NCBI GenBank assembly: GCA_964486845.1
Contig: CAZAQY010000009.1
Coordinates: 11,223-75,222 of the forward strand
Length of the DNA: 64,000 nt
DNA from: Anammoximicrobium sp964486845
GTDB taxonomy: Bacteria > Planctomycetota > Planctomycetia > Pirellulales > Pirellulaceae
Direction: 5' to 3'
This document shows positions 63,650 to 64,000 of this stretch, in pieces. A model generated the notes under the pieces. That model saw only the letters and a program-made list of their open reading frames with translations. It was not told the DNA's origin and ran no database searches. The stretch's first letter is position 1. Every line of letters begins with the position of its first letter. The position numbers were made by a program, and so were the translations under genes.

Positions 63650-64000
63650 GTGTCGCGAGTTTTTCGAGTCTGGGGCAAAAAGCGAGGAAACCGCCGCACC
63701 GGTTCCCGCCTGATGGGAACCGTCGGCGAAGTGCTCTTCTCCAGTGCGTTGTTCGTGCTGGGGATCGTGTCGCTCACGGCACTCATTCTGTCGCGGACCC
63801 TGAGCACCTCGCCGCCCTTTCCGCCCGGGTTCGGCTTTTGGGTGCTGGTTCTGGCGCTGTCGTCCTTCGTGCTGTTGGGCGGGGGCGGAGTGGCCTGGAC
63901 CATCTTGCACGCCAGCGCAAGTCGCGAAAGGCGATCGGCCTTGGCGCGCAGGGCCGCCAATCTGGACTTGCGGGGCAGCGTCGAGGAAGCGGACTCCCCC
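63650..64000 (+). CDS. Membrane protein, DUF3592-like, cut by the window end
   Basis: At least 117 residues, open at the right edge. The start is probably the GTG at 63650. The sequence is basic at the N-terminus (WGKKRGNRR), then two membrane helices (about 31-50 and 69-90), a pattern of planctomycete DUF3592-type membrane proteins (SRLMGTVGEVLFSSALF). A TACAAT -10-like box lies at 63602-63607. The rest of the gene is outside the window, so the family is tentative. Confidence 0.65.
   Translation, partial: MSRVFRVWGKKRGNRRTGSRLMGTVGEVLFSSALFVLGIVSLTALILSRTLSTSPPFPPGFGFWVLVLALSSFVLLGGGGVAWTILHASASRERRSALARRAANLDLRGSVEEADSP

Overview
The window is GC-rich, densely coded DNA that looks like a chromosome segment of a planctomycete, most likely from the Pirellulales. 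The lineage markers are: a secreted protein with the planctomycete N-terminal LE-x-R-x-LLAA sorting motif plus a dockerin-like region; a DUF6800 protein; a DUF3472 protein; a DUF4339 (GYF_2) membrane protein; Tat-type Gfo/Idh/MocA remnants; a DUF1559-like motif; and two very large membrane proteins with the style of planctomycete giant genes. No rRNA, tRNA, CRISPR array or phage module was recognised.

Layout. 0.1-7 kb: a heme-domain hybrid histidine kinase, a Gfo/Idh/MocA oxidoreductase in operon with a lipid-A-type acyltransferase, DUF4058, a small Cys-rich protein and an HD hydrolase. 7.1-10.4 kb: a four-part fusion enzyme (E1 alpha, E1 beta, lipoyl domain, beta-ketoacyl synthase III). 11-16 kb: a 1707-residue secreted repeat protein closed by a strong terminator. 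16-23.5 kb: an SDR, a C39-like peptidase convergent with and overlapping a D-Ala-D-Ala-ligase-like ATP-grasp gene, UvrA, and a DUF433/DUF5615 toxin-antitoxin pair with a promoter and twin operator-like repeats. 23.5-26.3 kb: an exported CinA-like protein next to decayed sugar-metabolism genes. 26.4-35.6 kb: a FtsX-type permease, a Uma2 nuclease, a membrane protein, an atypical SDR, and a DUF3472 / nucleoside-hydrolase-like pair. 36-48 kb: an operon of two giant envelope proteins (1205 and 2797 residues) that together contain three related modules. 48.7-53.5 kb: a truncated REP-associated transposase, then an FAD oxidoreductase / ACP / ketosynthase / epimerase lipid-type cluster. 53.5-64 kb: a GYF-domain membrane protein, a prenyltransferase-like protein with a LolD-like ATPase, Lon protease, an aminotransferase, DUF6800, a TPR protein, LpxA, and the start of a membrane protein.

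Functional themes are the cell envelope and unusual acyl chemistry. LpxA and an LpxL/HtrB-like acyltransferase suggest lipid A synthesis. The E1-lipoyl-KASIII fusion suggests direct channelling of a decarboxylated 2-oxo acid into chain initiation. The KAS/ACP/FAD-oxidoreductase group suggests a specialised fatty-acyl product. The giant proteins, the repeat protein and several lipoprotein or signal-peptide proteins are predicted at the envelope.

A second theme is short palindromic (REP-like) elements found in frame inside coding sequences. Six were located at five sites or more in minus-strand genes, three of them directly before a signal-like hydrophobic segment. One sits exactly at the joint of the two modules of the giant protein. 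The truncated transposase near 49 kb belongs to the family known to be associated with such repeats.
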